Below the pieces are notes generated by a model, which saw nothing but the letters and a program-made list of their open reading frames with translations, did no database searches and was not told where the DNA came from. 64,000 nt of DNA from Bemisia tabaci (taxonomy: Eukaryota; Arthropoda; Insecta; Hemiptera; Aleyrodidae), in the NCBI RefSeq assembly GCF_918797505.1, contig NC_092796.1:60108851-60172850 (forward strand), read 5' to 3'. Below are positions 57,301-64,000 of the stretch, one piece after another. The position numbers were made by a program, and so were the translations under genes. The first letter of the stretch is position 1, and each line of letters starts with the position of its first letter.

Positions 57301-60300
57301 AAGAAGTCACCAACATAAAATGCCTTGAGAAAGCATGAAGTTCAAAAATTCCAGCTCTCTTTGTTTTTTCCATTCAATTCAATCTCGATAGAGTAGTAAC
57401 AATGTTTAAGAGTCCTTCATTAAGTCCATAGTTGGTTGTCAAACTTCCCTGTTGTTTAATATATCGACATCTTGATCAAATTTTGATTTCCTGAGAAGGG
57501 ATTTTTCACCAAAACATAATACCACAGCGATAAAGCACAAAAACATAGCCCGAATATACGAATAAAGAAGGAGAGAATTAAAATATGGGTAAACAAGACT
57601 AAAACATAAATACACTAAAAGGCAGGACGTTTCGAGTGGTTACGTGATAACGGCTGGGGTCGGGTCGCCACTCAATTTTTTTCCTATTTTTTATGTGTTT
57701 TTGCAGTTGAAAATGAGCTGGTAACAGCTCGAAACGTTTGAATGTTGTAAGTGTTTTGAATGTTTTAGCCTTGTTTACCCATATTTTAATTCTCTCCTTC
57801 TTTATTCATAATACCACAACTAGTATAATATACCCAATAAATTTCTTAAATAACTTCTGTTTGTGCTTTCAAGATACATTTGCATAAACATTTAAACCAC
57901 TTTGCCAATAAATTACCGCGTTTCTCCCTTTTGTAAGGAAAAGCTCAATTTACTCAGAGGAAATCATGGTCTCTGATGAAAAGTTGGCAGCATTGGGGTT
58001 ACCCATGACTTCGAAGCGAAAAACTAACACTGAATCAAAGTGCACAAGTGTCATTGCAGGCTCAGATGGCCAGCTATGCATGCGCTTTTCAGTTCACTGC
58101 CAGCGTTTCTTGCCTCACATAATGACTCATCCCAAAGCTGCCAACTTCCTTTACAAATCAATGATTTTTCTGGGAAAATTGAGTGTCTCACACTTTTTTC
58201 CCCAAAAAATCTTCAAATTTGAATTTTTTTCTTGCAGGCTGAATTAAGAGAAAGTCACTATCATCCAGACAATTTACACTACAGCAGCGATTACCCTGAA
58301 TTTGATCACCCAGAATCTACACCCAATCCTGGACCTTCCAATAGTAGATATTCCTTTGAAAATCTGCGCTATTCCAGAGATGACCGGTATGAACCTCTAT
58401 CTATTGCATCACCTCTACATATGTTTTCCCTTATTTTTCCGAAATCATATCTGGTTAAAGAGAATTTTTGGCGGTACATCGACGTGTTTAGGGTCACGAG
58501 GTTCCTTGGATTATATTCCACTGGACAAAGGTAGTAATCGATGACCCTAGTAAAAATCAAAATGTTTAGAGGTTCAAAAGTGATCATCTCTGCCACATTT
58601 TAATTAACGTGAAACTCTCTTGTCTCATTCACATTTCATTAATGTATTCTAAAAATAAAAATAAGGAGCCTCGCTTTCTGACTGGGGTGTCTCCTGTTGG
58701 GTTTAAACTAGTAAATGTCAAGAAATTCGATGTCATCAGGAAAATATGAGGAAAATCGATCATTGATCAGGAACTTCGATGTGCGTTAAGCATTTTTCAA
58801 CCACATGCCGTTTAGCATATGCAAAAGTGAAAGATACAATTCATGAAATATCTTAGTTTGTAAAATCAAATGAGTGTCAAATTAATCGCTCAAAAATTCA
58901 AGAAACATCATTTAAAGTATCAGGAAAATATCAGAAGAATCCAAAATGAAATTTAAGGAGACATCCTGCTGATGGACCTCTGTATTTGGCGGCAGGCAGA
59001 GCTTCTCATCCGTTGTTTCTGCAACATCCTGTAGTGCATGAAATTCGTCCAGTAATGTTCAATCTTGTTTGATTCCAGGGATCGTTCACACAGTCCTGGT
59101 GGAGGATCAGAGAGTGAATTGCCGAGCTCAGTAGCTCACCGTGAAAGAGATATTTCAGCGAGAAGTGACATATCTGCAGACTCAATTGAGCGAAATGGTG
59201 GCAATGGCGAGAGATTCGAGAGGACCCAAGCTCGTTGGCTGGAAGATTTAAAATCTCAAGGCTCCAAAATTGTTCAAGTTACGTACCCGCGAACAGCGAA
59301 CAATGACAAGGAATTAACAGTTATAAGAGGAGAGTTCTTAGAGGTGAGTTAACTCTTGTAGTCTGTATTCTGTCAGAAGTTCTAATGAAGAAAATGTGCA
59401 TCCTGATCCAGTACTGAAAATGTTTTACACTGTGACAGGTCAAATCTGAAACTTACCTACCCAAATTCAAATCTAAATTTTTGTTTGTAAATGCTGGTGA
59501 ATGTTGCTTTATTGACACTTTAATGAACAGAAAGTTTCGTTTGTGCCAAAATTCAAAATGACATTAGCAGGCTTGAAGTACATCAGCACTCGCTTGAAAG
59601 AATTGGTCTACCTTTTCCCTCCCCCCCTTTGAAAAATCAGAATTTTTCATGGAAAATCAGAAATTGAAAATTCAGAGAGTTTTCAGTGACTTCCATAGAA
59701 GAAGTGTAGGATTATCTTTGAAATTAGCACATTGCTCATGAGGGGGAAGATGACCTAATATCCGATATTTGTCACATGAAATTACTCACAATGAATGTAT
59801 TAAGTACTTCTGTTTTATCACGGAAGTCAAAAGCGCCATTGAATTATTCTATCTAAAAAAAAAATTGAAGTAAACAGAGGAAGACTTCAAGAAGCCGGGA
59901 TAACAAGATATTTACTCGTAAGAATCAGATTCAAGGGAATAACAGGCAAATTTATGGACAAACGGTTAAATACACCTATTCCGGACCCTCGTTTTCACAA
60001 AATTGTTATCTTTTTGTCTGTAGGGAATTCTCCCTGAGCCACATAATCTGTCATAATGAATAGTTCAATTTATTTCTTGCAAAACAGGTGTGCGTAACAG
60101 TTTTAGTATGAGAATTTCTGATGTATTTAAAATGGAAATTATCAGAAAATAAGATCTAAATATAATCTCAGTCCTGTAAGTAGAATTAACAGCAAGAAAA
60201 TGTTTTCTTGGAAGTTTCACATCTTTTTCTTTTACAAATTAATCATTTTTTTTTGTAAATTATCGTAGGTTTTGGACGATAGTCGTAAATGGTGGAAAGC

Positions 60301-61377
60301 ACGCAACAGCCAGGGACAAATTGCTCACGTACCTCATACCATCGTGACACCATATACTCCGTCCATGAGTGCCAATGATGTTGATGTTTTTAGTAATCCT
60401 CTGTACACTAGGGGCTACGACAGACATTATTCTCCTCAGGTAAGAAAAATTCCTAATTATATGTCCCAATTTCTCTGAACGTAGGCGGGTAGAAAATTGG
60501 GAATTACAACATCCTGGATTGCTGATCAGTGATCACATTTAAGAAGATAGAAGAGATCAAACTGTGGTGGAACAGGAAGAAAAACTAATAACATCGACTT
60601 GCGTATCTTATCCTGTAGAATGCGTCAAAAAGCGAATTTTATTTATAGTTCCCAACCTCCCTGGGAAGTTCTGTCCTGGTTTGTCTCATCAATCACCAAC
60701 ACCGTTGTTACCAAATTCGACCAATTAGATCTGTTAGTTTTCGATAGGTTGAACCTTTTTTAGAACCACCTCGCATGGTGGTACCAAAATCATGCACCAA
60801 CACTGCAATTCGTTAGTCACCGAATCGGAAGTTTCGAACACAAATATAATGGCAGCTCGGAGGTTTGAACACAAAAATAGTATCGAACCTCTAAATAAAA
60901 TTCGCTTTAAGTCACTAACCCATAATAGTCTTGCCCAAATTGTCAGGCGATATTGGTCCTCGGCCATTAATAATCTTATGAAAGGATAGTGAAACTTGAT
61001 GGTTTTCCAGGTTTTTTTCTCTTTCATTTTATTTTAAATTGTCTGAAAATTTTGAAATTACCATTGTGCTTATCTGACATGAGAGTAGATCTTGAAAATT
61101 TATCGTGGATTCAAGCTTTGAAAGAAAAATTAGGAAGTTATTCCTTTACATCCTATCATGTCACTTGAATTAAATTGTCAACTTTTCCAACATGCTCTTA
61201 AATCTGTTAATTTTTTTAATTGATGTATTTCTCCTTGCGTACAGGATACTCCAAGAGGAGAAAGAGAGAGCATGGGAGGCGGCTCAGAACTCTCGAGAGG
61301 CACTCGTTCCCCGCCAATTCCACCCCCTGCTCCAGCGCCGGCTGAATGGGTGCGCAAAGAAAGACTCGGCAAGAAAG
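35740..61377 (+). CDS. EPS8: Eps8-family PTB/SH3 actin-regulatory adaptor, 13 exons, 3' end outside window
   Basis: Joined coding exons are 35782-35825, 47488-47555, 48104-48312, 48775-48924, 50051-50231, 54460-54643, 55531-55651, 56213-56448, 57034-57205, 58238-58386, 59079-59343, 60269-60439 and 61245-61377. All junctions are GT-AG and every phase fits, giving 694 codons plus one base. Domains seen: PTB (about 50-170, with [11 protein letters not shown] near its start), polyproline (188-199), a conserved middle region with [18 protein letters not shown] and a block rich in HFLFTPL, then SH3 (568-620, with WWKAR and VPHTIV). This order is diagnostic of Eps8, which caps and bundles actin and links receptor kinases to Rac through Abi1 and Sos1; its SH3 prefers PxxDY ligands. 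Human EPS8 has 822 residues, so the C-terminal effector (SAM-like) domain is expected beyond 64 kb. The Drosophila relative is arouser. Which vertebrate EPS8-like paralogue is closest cannot be decided here. Confidence 0.95.
35826..37738. other. Eps8 intron 1, first part; no further feature
   Basis: Low-complexity runs (poly-T/A/G near 36620-36650, poly-C near 36898) and a CpG-richer patch at 36830-36960. No exon was recognised. Confidence 0.5.
37747..38083. mobile_element. Family H hAT-type element, copy 2 (337 bp), best preserved
   Basis: CAGAGACAAGAGACCCTCCA to GAGGGTCTCTTGTCTCTG, with a perfect 8-bp duplication CATCTACC (37739-37746 and 38084-38091). Inner palindromic arms include GAAGCTTTTACTTTCGGG. 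No transposase. Confidence 0.95.
38120..38195 (+). repeat. Possible tRNA-derived segment
   Basis: A box-A-like GTGGCTAGCTCA and a good box B (GGTTCGATCC, 38169-38178) are about 40 bases apart. The arms do not fold into a full tRNA, so this would be a SINE head or a pseudogene. Confidence 0.3.
38364..38620. mobile_element. Family C element, copy 2 (257 bp), uninterrupted
   Basis: GGCGGCGCGGCGCTCAGTGG to CCACTGTGCGGCGCGGCG. It shows the intact body AAACATTAAACTTTGC at the point where copy 1 carries the family B element. Confidence 0.87.
38869..39621. mobile_element. Mariner-like non-autonomous element (753 bp) with family B copy inside
   Basis: TACAGGGTGTCCCA at the left and TGGGACACCCTGTA at the right, with inverted repeats of about 80 bp running through GAGTCGATTCTTT and ACGTTTTTGTGGTATAACTT. 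TA at each end suggests Tc1/mariner-type insertion. It holds a poly-A run (39352-39381) and no transposase. Confidence 0.85.
38883..39107. mobile_element. Family B palindromic CACTGG element, copy 5 (225 bp)
   Basis: CACTGG to CCAGTG with CA on both sides (38881-38882 and 39108-39109). Inserted 12 bases inside the mariner-like terminus. Confidence 0.93.
39622..41713. other. No feature recognised (Eps8 intron 1)
   Basis: About 2.1 kb of AT-rich sequence without a repeat match or exon that I could support. Confidence 0.5.
41719..42375. mobile_element. Element L, copy 1 (657 bp), carrying a tandem array
   Basis: CATATCGACGGTGTAAGTCG at the left; the terminal sequence CGCCGTCGATAT occurs at 41989, 42055 and 42374. 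TTCCA flanks both outer ends (41714-41718 and 42376-42380). The first 270 bp match copy 2 at 45097-45361, including AAACGAG-TATGTGATTGC near the inner end. Confidence 0.78.
41991..42240. repeat. 48-bp tandem repeat, four good units plus a degenerate one
   Basis: GCGCCTACAAGAGTGCAGGA starts at 42057, 42105, 42153 and 42201, followed by ATACTTCACGCATTGCGC and TGCATATGA. A divergent unit precedes at 41991. 48 is a multiple of three, so both strands stay open as 16-residue repeats; there is no sign that these are translated. Confidence 0.93.
42915..43176. mobile_element. Family F element, copy 2 (262 bp)
   Basis: CAGGGTGTCTAGCATCAAGA to CCCTAGACGCCCTG, with the ATCAGGATTT-rich body of copy 1. 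42381-42914 before it and 43177-43601 after it hold no recognised feature. Confidence 0.78.
43602..43740. mobile_element. Family P MITE, copy 3
   Basis: ACTTCATTTTGCAATTTCGA to GGTTCCAAGTTGCAAAATGT. Homologous to copies 1 and 2. Confidence 0.8.
43741..44579. other. No gene recognised; family A trace at its end
   Basis: 44510-44575 has the phrases GTTAGGGAAAACGGGGAAAT and AAAAGTCAGGATAAAATTGC, a decayed family A piece. The rest is unassigned. Confidence 0.45.
45097..45361. mobile_element. Element L, copy 2 (265 bp), inside element M
   Basis: CATATCGACGGTGTAAGTCG and complement ACTTACACCGTCGATATG-like right end (ATTTACACCGTCGATATG). Lacks the tandem array of copy 1. Confidence 0.82.
45490..45910. 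repeat. Region K, copy 2 (inverted relative to copy 1), inside element M
   Basis: Hairpin at 45598-45670 with arms GGCGCCTACAAACCTAACGG and complement. Outer parts match 20460-20870, including AAAACGCTGACTCCGCGAGT on the opposite strand. Confidence 0.82.
46689..47172. other. No feature recognised (Eps8 intron 1)
   Basis: AT-rich with poly-T runs. No exon or repeat match. Confidence 0.5.
47173..47428. mobile_element. Family E MITE, copy 3, next to Eps8 exon 2
   Basis: TTGGACCGCGTTTAGCCGAA to CTGCTTAACGCGCTCCAA. It ends 59 bases before the exon 2 start, so it borders the branch-point region. Confidence 0.88.
47488..47555 (+). CDS. EPS8: Eps8 exon 2
   Basis: Acceptor TTTCAG at 47482-47487, donor GTATGT. 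It encodes about residues 15-37 ([23 protein letters not shown]), a Ser-rich N-terminal tail before the PTB domain. It contains two in-frame ATGs that could serve shorter isoforms. A short inverted-repeat element ends about 60 bases upstream of the acceptor. Confidence 0.85.
48104..48312 (+). CDS. EPS8: Eps8 exon 3: N-terminal half of PTB domain
   Basis: Encodes residues 38-107. It holds the first PTB strands and helix: [11 protein letters not shown], then [25 protein letters not shown] and [11 protein letters not shown]. This aligns by eye with the EHL-TF, DDG-RKL, W-QDM and SLIDLE blocks of vertebrate EPS8. Donor is GTAAGA after a complete GGT codon (phase 0). A GTGTAA reading two bases upstream would shift the frame. 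Confidence 0.93.
48775..48924 (+). CDS. EPS8: Eps8 exon 4: C-terminal half of PTB domain
   Basis: Exactly 50 codons, phase 0 at both ends. It encodes [27 protein letters not shown] and HSEMHIFQ, matching the L-NFPL-TIQ and DLHLFQ blocks of the EPS8 PTB domain. Acceptor is TTTCAG, donor GTATGT. Confidence 0.94.
48925..50050. other. Eps8 intron 4
   Basis: No repeat family of this window was recognised in it. Confidence 0.7.
50051..50231 (+). CDS. EPS8: Eps8 exon 5: end of PTB and polyproline motif
   Basis: Residues 158-217. The C-terminal PTB helix ([14 protein letters not shown]) is followed by a basic patch (GRRSRH) and [13 protein letters not shown], equivalent to the proline-rich linker of EPS8 that is known to bind SH3 partners. 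Donor GTAAGT, phase 1. Confidence 0.93.
50232..54459. other. Eps8 intron 5 (4.2 kb)
   Basis: Largest intron after the first. The frames 52027-52311, 53469-53690 and 53936-54205 show no Eps8 similarity and no paired splice sites that fit the phase-1 junction. 54150-54245 loosely echoes the exon 6 end and following intron (TTATAGCATACTGCAACCGG against GTTACAGCATGCTGCAGCTG, then GACTGAAAAGGAGG). Confidence 0.6.
54460..54643 (+). CDS. EPS8: Eps8 exon 6: Ser/Gly linker and start of middle helical region
   Basis: Residues 218-278. The linker has [10 protein letters not shown] and [10 protein letters not shown]. Then [35 protein letters not shown] matches the RDVQILNH-LDDIE-FI-KLQKAAEAF segment of EPS8. 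Acceptor TTGCAG, donor GTAAGC, phase 2. Confidence 0.94.
55531..55651 (+). CDS. EPS8: Eps8 exon 7: AKPPPE motif
   Basis: Residues 279-319: a basic stretch [13 protein letters not shown] followed by [19 protein letters not shown], one of the most conserved Eps8 segments. It ends in phase 0 at LSFNLL, which reads directly into AKLKAHI of the next exon, as in vertebrate EPS8. Confidence 0.95.
55742..56030. repeat. Diverged GTCAGGG-type repeat in Eps8 intron 7
   Basis: CAGGGTTACGAACTCATAAA, ATGTCAGGGAAAACCTAGAA and CCAACCCTG, then AGTCCAGGA and GTCAGGGAAAAGTTATGAAA. It resembles family A but with different spacing. Confidence 0.5.
56213..56448 (+). CDS. EPS8: Eps8 exon 8: conserved middle domain
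   Basis: Residues 320-397. [34 protein letters not shown] and [12 protein letters not shown] match the [21 protein letters not shown] and LW-SLG-W landmarks of EPS8. The splice to exon 9 occurs in phase 2 within an Arg codon. Confidence 0.95.
56694..56850. repeat. Repeat fragment in Eps8 intron 8
   Basis: GGGAGCGTTCATAAATTACG, then a 14-base C run and TTGTAACGCTC. GTTCATAAATTACG followed by poly-C and TGTAACGC is a motif I associate with common arthropod repeats (recollection, not checked). Confidence 0.4.
57034..57205 (+). CDS. EPS8: Eps8 exon 9
   Basis: Residues 398-455. [20 protein letters not shown] corresponds to the PPYVPRFRNGWEP stretch of EPS8. A predicted helix rich in Ala, Lys, Arg and Glu ends the exon ([16 protein letters not shown]). 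Acceptor TCGCAG, donor GTACAG, phase 0. Confidence 0.93.
57561..57812. repeat. Inverted-repeat element in Eps8 intron 9 (about 250 bp)
   Basis: AATAAAGAAGGAGAGAATTA...GGGTAAACAAG at the left and the exact complement at the right, 47 bp in all. Inner AGGACGTTTCGAGTGG / GCTCGAAACGTTT pair. Confidence 0.85.
58238..58386 (+). CDS. EPS8: Eps8 exon 10: linker before SH3
   Basis: Residues 456-504: a His/Tyr/Pro-rich linker ([25 protein letters not shown]). The donor used here, GTATGA, leaves phase 2. The same frame stays open past it to another phase-2 donor-like site after 58530, so a longer isoform is possible. Confidence 0.88.
59079..59343 (+). CDS. EPS8: Eps8 exon 11: Ser-rich linker and first half of SH3
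   Basis: Residues 505-593. The linker has [15 protein letters not shown] and [10 protein letters not shown]. The first SH3 strands follow: [20 protein letters not shown] then RGEFLE. The usual ALYDF signature is weakly kept (VTYPR), while the ELTV and GE-LE positions are good. Donor GTGAGT, phase 0. Confidence 0.94.
60269..60439 (+). CDS. EPS8: Eps8 exon 12: second half of SH3
   Basis: Residues 594-650. [20 protein letters not shown] carries the double Trp of the ligand surface, and VPHTIVTPY replaces the usual VP-NY. Then comes a Tyr-containing tail ([15 protein letters not shown]). Acceptor is CGTAG, which is acceptable but has a weak pyrimidine tract next to it. The TTTTTT tract lies about 20 bases upstream. 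Confidence 0.94.
61245..61377 (+). CDS. EPS8: Eps8 exon 13: proline-rich segment; last exon in window
   Basis: Residues 651-694 plus one base. [20 protein letters not shown] matches the long Pro/Ala-rich region after the SH3 in EPS8. Donor GTGAAT at 61378, phase 1. No further exon was recognised between 61378 and 64000, so the effector domain must be downstream. Confidence 0.88.
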
Positions 61378-62893
61378 GTGAATTCAGATACTTCTAAAAT
61401 CCATTGTTATAATATGCTGGCATAACTAATTATGTGTAATCACAAATTTCTTCTAAATAATCGAATTTCGTTTCTTGTCTTGTTGCATTATCTAGTTTGT
61501 TTCAAATTAAATATGTATTTTAAAGATTGTTATGTACTTAAAGAGACTATTTTAAAATATTTTATTCTATTTTGTGTCTTTGTATTGTAATTAATATATT
61601 TTTACATCTTCTGCAATATTTTTTTATAAATTACCTCCAGATTAAGAATGAACATTAAATGATATTTGTTGTCTACTTTTACTTTGTTTTTTAACAGAAA
61701 AATGTTGCATCGCAAAAAAATTTTCAACTATTGTGAAAAATTGTCTCCAATTTTATTTTTATACATAAGAAACTTATCTATTCTAGGCATGCATTTTTTA
61801 ACATGCGGGTTCTTGTTATGATTTTTCTGTCCGTAGCTGTGTCACTGTGTGCCCATCAATATTTATTACTAATAAAATTTTTGACCATACTTAGCTAGTA
61901 AAAAAAGAAGCATTGGAGCCATTGATACCTATGCTGTAATGCTAATCCATGTGTGCATTTCAATAAATTTTCTTAATTTTCATATGTAATGTACGTTAAG
62001 ATAGACGAATAGACAAAACGCACAAGTGTGTCATCCTTGTAACACCGGCTGTACACTTTGTACATGTAAATCTGTTCCCTCAAACATAGCTGATCATCAA
62101 AGTCCTCAAGGAGATAATGAAACTCACTTTAATTTACTTAACCAGGGTTTATAATGAAGTCTTTGAGGCAAAAAAGCAATTAGATAAGTTAGAATTTTAC
62201 AATCGTGTTTAATAATTACCTACCATTAAATGCAGAATGTATTCAGAAGGTCTGATTTATGGAAGCCTCGAAAATTTCACCTTACACACCTCCATCTAAA
62301 CAATGCGTTTGAGCAACTAAAAAGCTCTGAGCAAGTGGATCTATTTTAGGGGTGGCACTACTTTGCTCTACCCTCGCTCCCCTTTAAATAAGAAGACATC
62401 ATCTTCTTAGAAATACACCAGAGCTGTACTATGAAAAAAGTGAAAGCAAAATTAAAGAACCTCGGTAAGCTCTACAATAAAGTTCAAGCTTAGATAGAGG
62501 AAAGTGAAAGATAGGTAAACCTCTCTAAAGAAATCTATATGTAATGAGGTTGTAGCTTTATTGTCTGAAAATGTTCGTTTTTTGTCGTGACTTTCTGTCT
62601 GTTAAACCTAAAAAAACTAAAAAAAAAACCCTGTAAAATCCTTTAGACTTGTACAAAACTCCATCAGTTCATTAGATCATCATGTTAGAATTAGATAAAA
62701 TTGAACTGTCTGTTACCGTCCAAAAGTGTATTAAAATTTTCTAAATATAAATTCTCTCTCACTCAAATCCTTAGAATTTGTTTTTACTTCATTTCCCTCT
62801 TCTATTGTTCTGCTACTGATCAGTGGTGTTCATCAAGCAACCAGTCTGAATATTAGCATAATTGATTGATGGAATTCAAGGTGGAAGAAATAA
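61378..62893. other. Eps8 intron 13, visible part
   Basis: AT-rich, with no exon or repeat match. Retention of the start of this intron would end translation within a few codons (GEFRYF, then stop). Confidence 0.6.
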
Positions 62894-62954
62894 TCTTCTA
62901 TACTATAAGCTCCGAGGCCTCCTAATTTTGCGTAACTGGTAACGCTCAGTTCCA

Positions 62955-63245
62955 GCATTCTACCGGGCCGATTTTCATGATTTTTGCGGCTATCGACGGG
63001 CAATTCTCTCTAGATTAGCCCGTTTTATTCAGTTTTTCAAAATATGACCCAGGTTTTTTTACAATACGTAGTAAAGTTGCGAATTATCCCATTTAAACAA
63101 TGTAAATTTATATTTTTTGTCATAGTTCGTTTGAGCGTTCTACCGGGCCGATTTCCATGATTTTTGCGTAAATTGACAGGTAATTGGCCCTAGATGAGCC
63201 CGCTCTAATCAGATTTTGGAAATAGGACCCAGGGATTTTTAAAAT
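62955..63245. repeat. Internal tandem duplication, 180-bp period
   Basis: TTCTACCGGGCCGATTT...CATGATTTTTGCG, then TAGATNAGCCCG and GACCCAG, occur from 62958 and again from 63138, at roughly 80 percent identity by eye. Confidence 0.85.
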
Positions 63246-63403
63246 CACGTTATAGAAGTGAGAGAATTTACAGAACGCTCCAGGACTGCTACCGCTATGC
63301 GCAGGAGGATGCGCAGTGGTCGAGGAGGTTGCGCAGTAGCTGTTTGGCCTGCGCATCAGCTCTATACTTATCTACACAAGATTTGCGCTGATTACCCCAT
63401 ACC

Positions 63404-63478
63404 GAGCAGTGGCCGAGGCGTCTAAGACGTCGGTAGCGTCCACCTGACTAAAGGTGTGGGTTCGATCCCCGACTTCTA
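63404..63478 (+). repeat. tRNA-Ser/Leu-like sequence (SINE head or tRNA pseudogene)
   Basis: Box A TGGCCGAGGCG (63410-63420) and box B GGTTCGATCCC (63459-63469) are near consensus, and CACCTGACTAAAGGTG could be an anticodon arm. The acceptor strands do not pair, and there is no long variable arm, so it is not an intact tRNA gene. Confidence 0.55.
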
Positions 63479-63747
63479 AGATACTAAGTTGTTACCTGAT
63501 TATCATTTTTCGTTGTTTTACTGCAATATTTCATCAAGCAGTCATTCCAAAATGCATCCTCTTGACTTCAAAAAAAAAATTTTTCTCTTTATTCATCAAA
63601 ACCAAAAATTATTTCATTCTAAAAGTAAAGTATACCTCATATCGTAATTTTAACACTGATAGGAAGGTAAAAATAGCGGCCCATTGATGGCGCGGAGCGC
63701 CCTCAGGGGGTTGGGCCGCGTAGCGGCCAGGGGGCATAGCCCCCTAG

Positions 63748-64000
63748 TAAATTATAATGATTAAGTATTTAAATTAAATAATTAAGTAAAGAGATTCCGT
63801 CACGAATTGCTATGTTATAAACCATAGCTTAGTCACTAGAGTACGAAGAAATATCATGTAAAGAATAATGGGGTAGGAAGGAATCAGAAATTTATGATCT
63901 ATAAGTTTTCCATAGGTAGTTTATTTTTCATGAAAGAGAACAAACTTGAAAAAGTAGAAAAATGTCATTAAAAAATAGGCTAACATTTCAAAAATAAGGA
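63748..64000. other. No feature recognised
   Basis: AT-rich sequence after the Helitron candidate. Confidence 0.6.

Larger units (their letters stand above)
62894..63747. mobile_element. Candidate non-autonomous Helitron (854 bp)
   Basis: Starts TCTTCTATACTATAAG after an A and ends with GC hairpins (GGCCGC-GTA-GCGGCC, then GGGGGC-ATA-GCCCCC) and CTAG before a T. TC start, 3' hairpin, CTRR end and insertion between A and T are the Helitron hallmarks; there is no terminal inverted repeat. It holds a 180-bp internal duplication and a tRNA-like segment. No Rep/helicase. Confidence 0.65.

Noticed and set aside
63404..63478. Functional tRNA gene
   Set aside because: Good internal promoter boxes, but the acceptor strands do not pair and the variable arm is missing.
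1..64000. CRISPR array, operons or bacterial genes
   Set aside because: Tandem arrays here have no repeat-spacer pattern and the gene structure is intron-rich eukaryotic.
1..64000. Autonomous transposase, reverse transcriptase or endogenous viral ORF
   Set aside because: No DDE, RT or integrase motif and no frame above about 180 codons outside repeats; all mobile elements seen are non-autonomous.

Overview
This is eukaryotic, almost certainly insect, nuclear DNA: AT-rich, with GT-AG introns and one large plus-strand gene whose protein is clearly an Eps8-family actin regulator (vertebrate EPS8; Drosophila arouser). The repeat families, such as a short inverted-repeat element beginning CTGCCGTGCTAAGGAA, remind me of hemipterans, possibly the whitefly Bemisia tabaci. 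That species guess rests on memory only and is weak.

Right part (35.7-61.4 kb). Thirteen coding exons of the Eps8 homologue can be joined without a break in phase. They give 694 complete codons plus one base. In order they encode a start exon with an in-frame upstream stop, a PTB domain (residues about 50-170), a polyproline stretch, a conserved middle helical region with an AKPPPE motif, a Ser-rich linker and an SH3 domain (about 568-620). The last visible exon ends in phase 1 at 61377, so the C-terminal effector (SAM-like) region must lie beyond the window. Intron 1 is about 11.7 kb. A candidate alternative first exon at 14.1 kb splices to exon 2 in the same phase. A candidate donor-bearing leader lies near 0.6 kb. 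If either is real, the gene spans nearly the whole window.

Left and middle part (1-47 kb). I find no convincing intact gene here and no transposase or reverse transcriptase ORF. The region is packed with non-autonomous DNA transposons and foldback elements. Several families are defined by copies and, in the best cases, by target-site duplications (TSDs). They are: three hAT-type families with 8-bp TSDs; a 228-bp near-perfect palindrome with CACTGG ends and a 2-bp TSD (five copies); Mutator-like elements with 8-10-bp TSDs; a TA-flanked mariner-like element; a family of short elements ending CAGGGTTGCCAC/GTGGCAACCCTG that others use as landing sites; and several long foldbacks. At 20.0-22.4 kb seven elements are nested like a Russian doll. 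At 44.6-46.7 kb a 2.1-kb inverted-repeat element carries GTCCAC boxes phased every 15-16 bp in both arms. Near the right end, 62.9-63.7 kb, lies a well-bounded non-autonomous Helitron candidate carrying a tRNA-derived segment.

The most original signal is a roughly 38-bp module (GCGCCTACAA, about 11 bases, ATACTTCACGCATTGCGC). It occurs singly, as paired hairpin arms and as a 48-bp tandem array inside four otherwise unrelated mobile elements.
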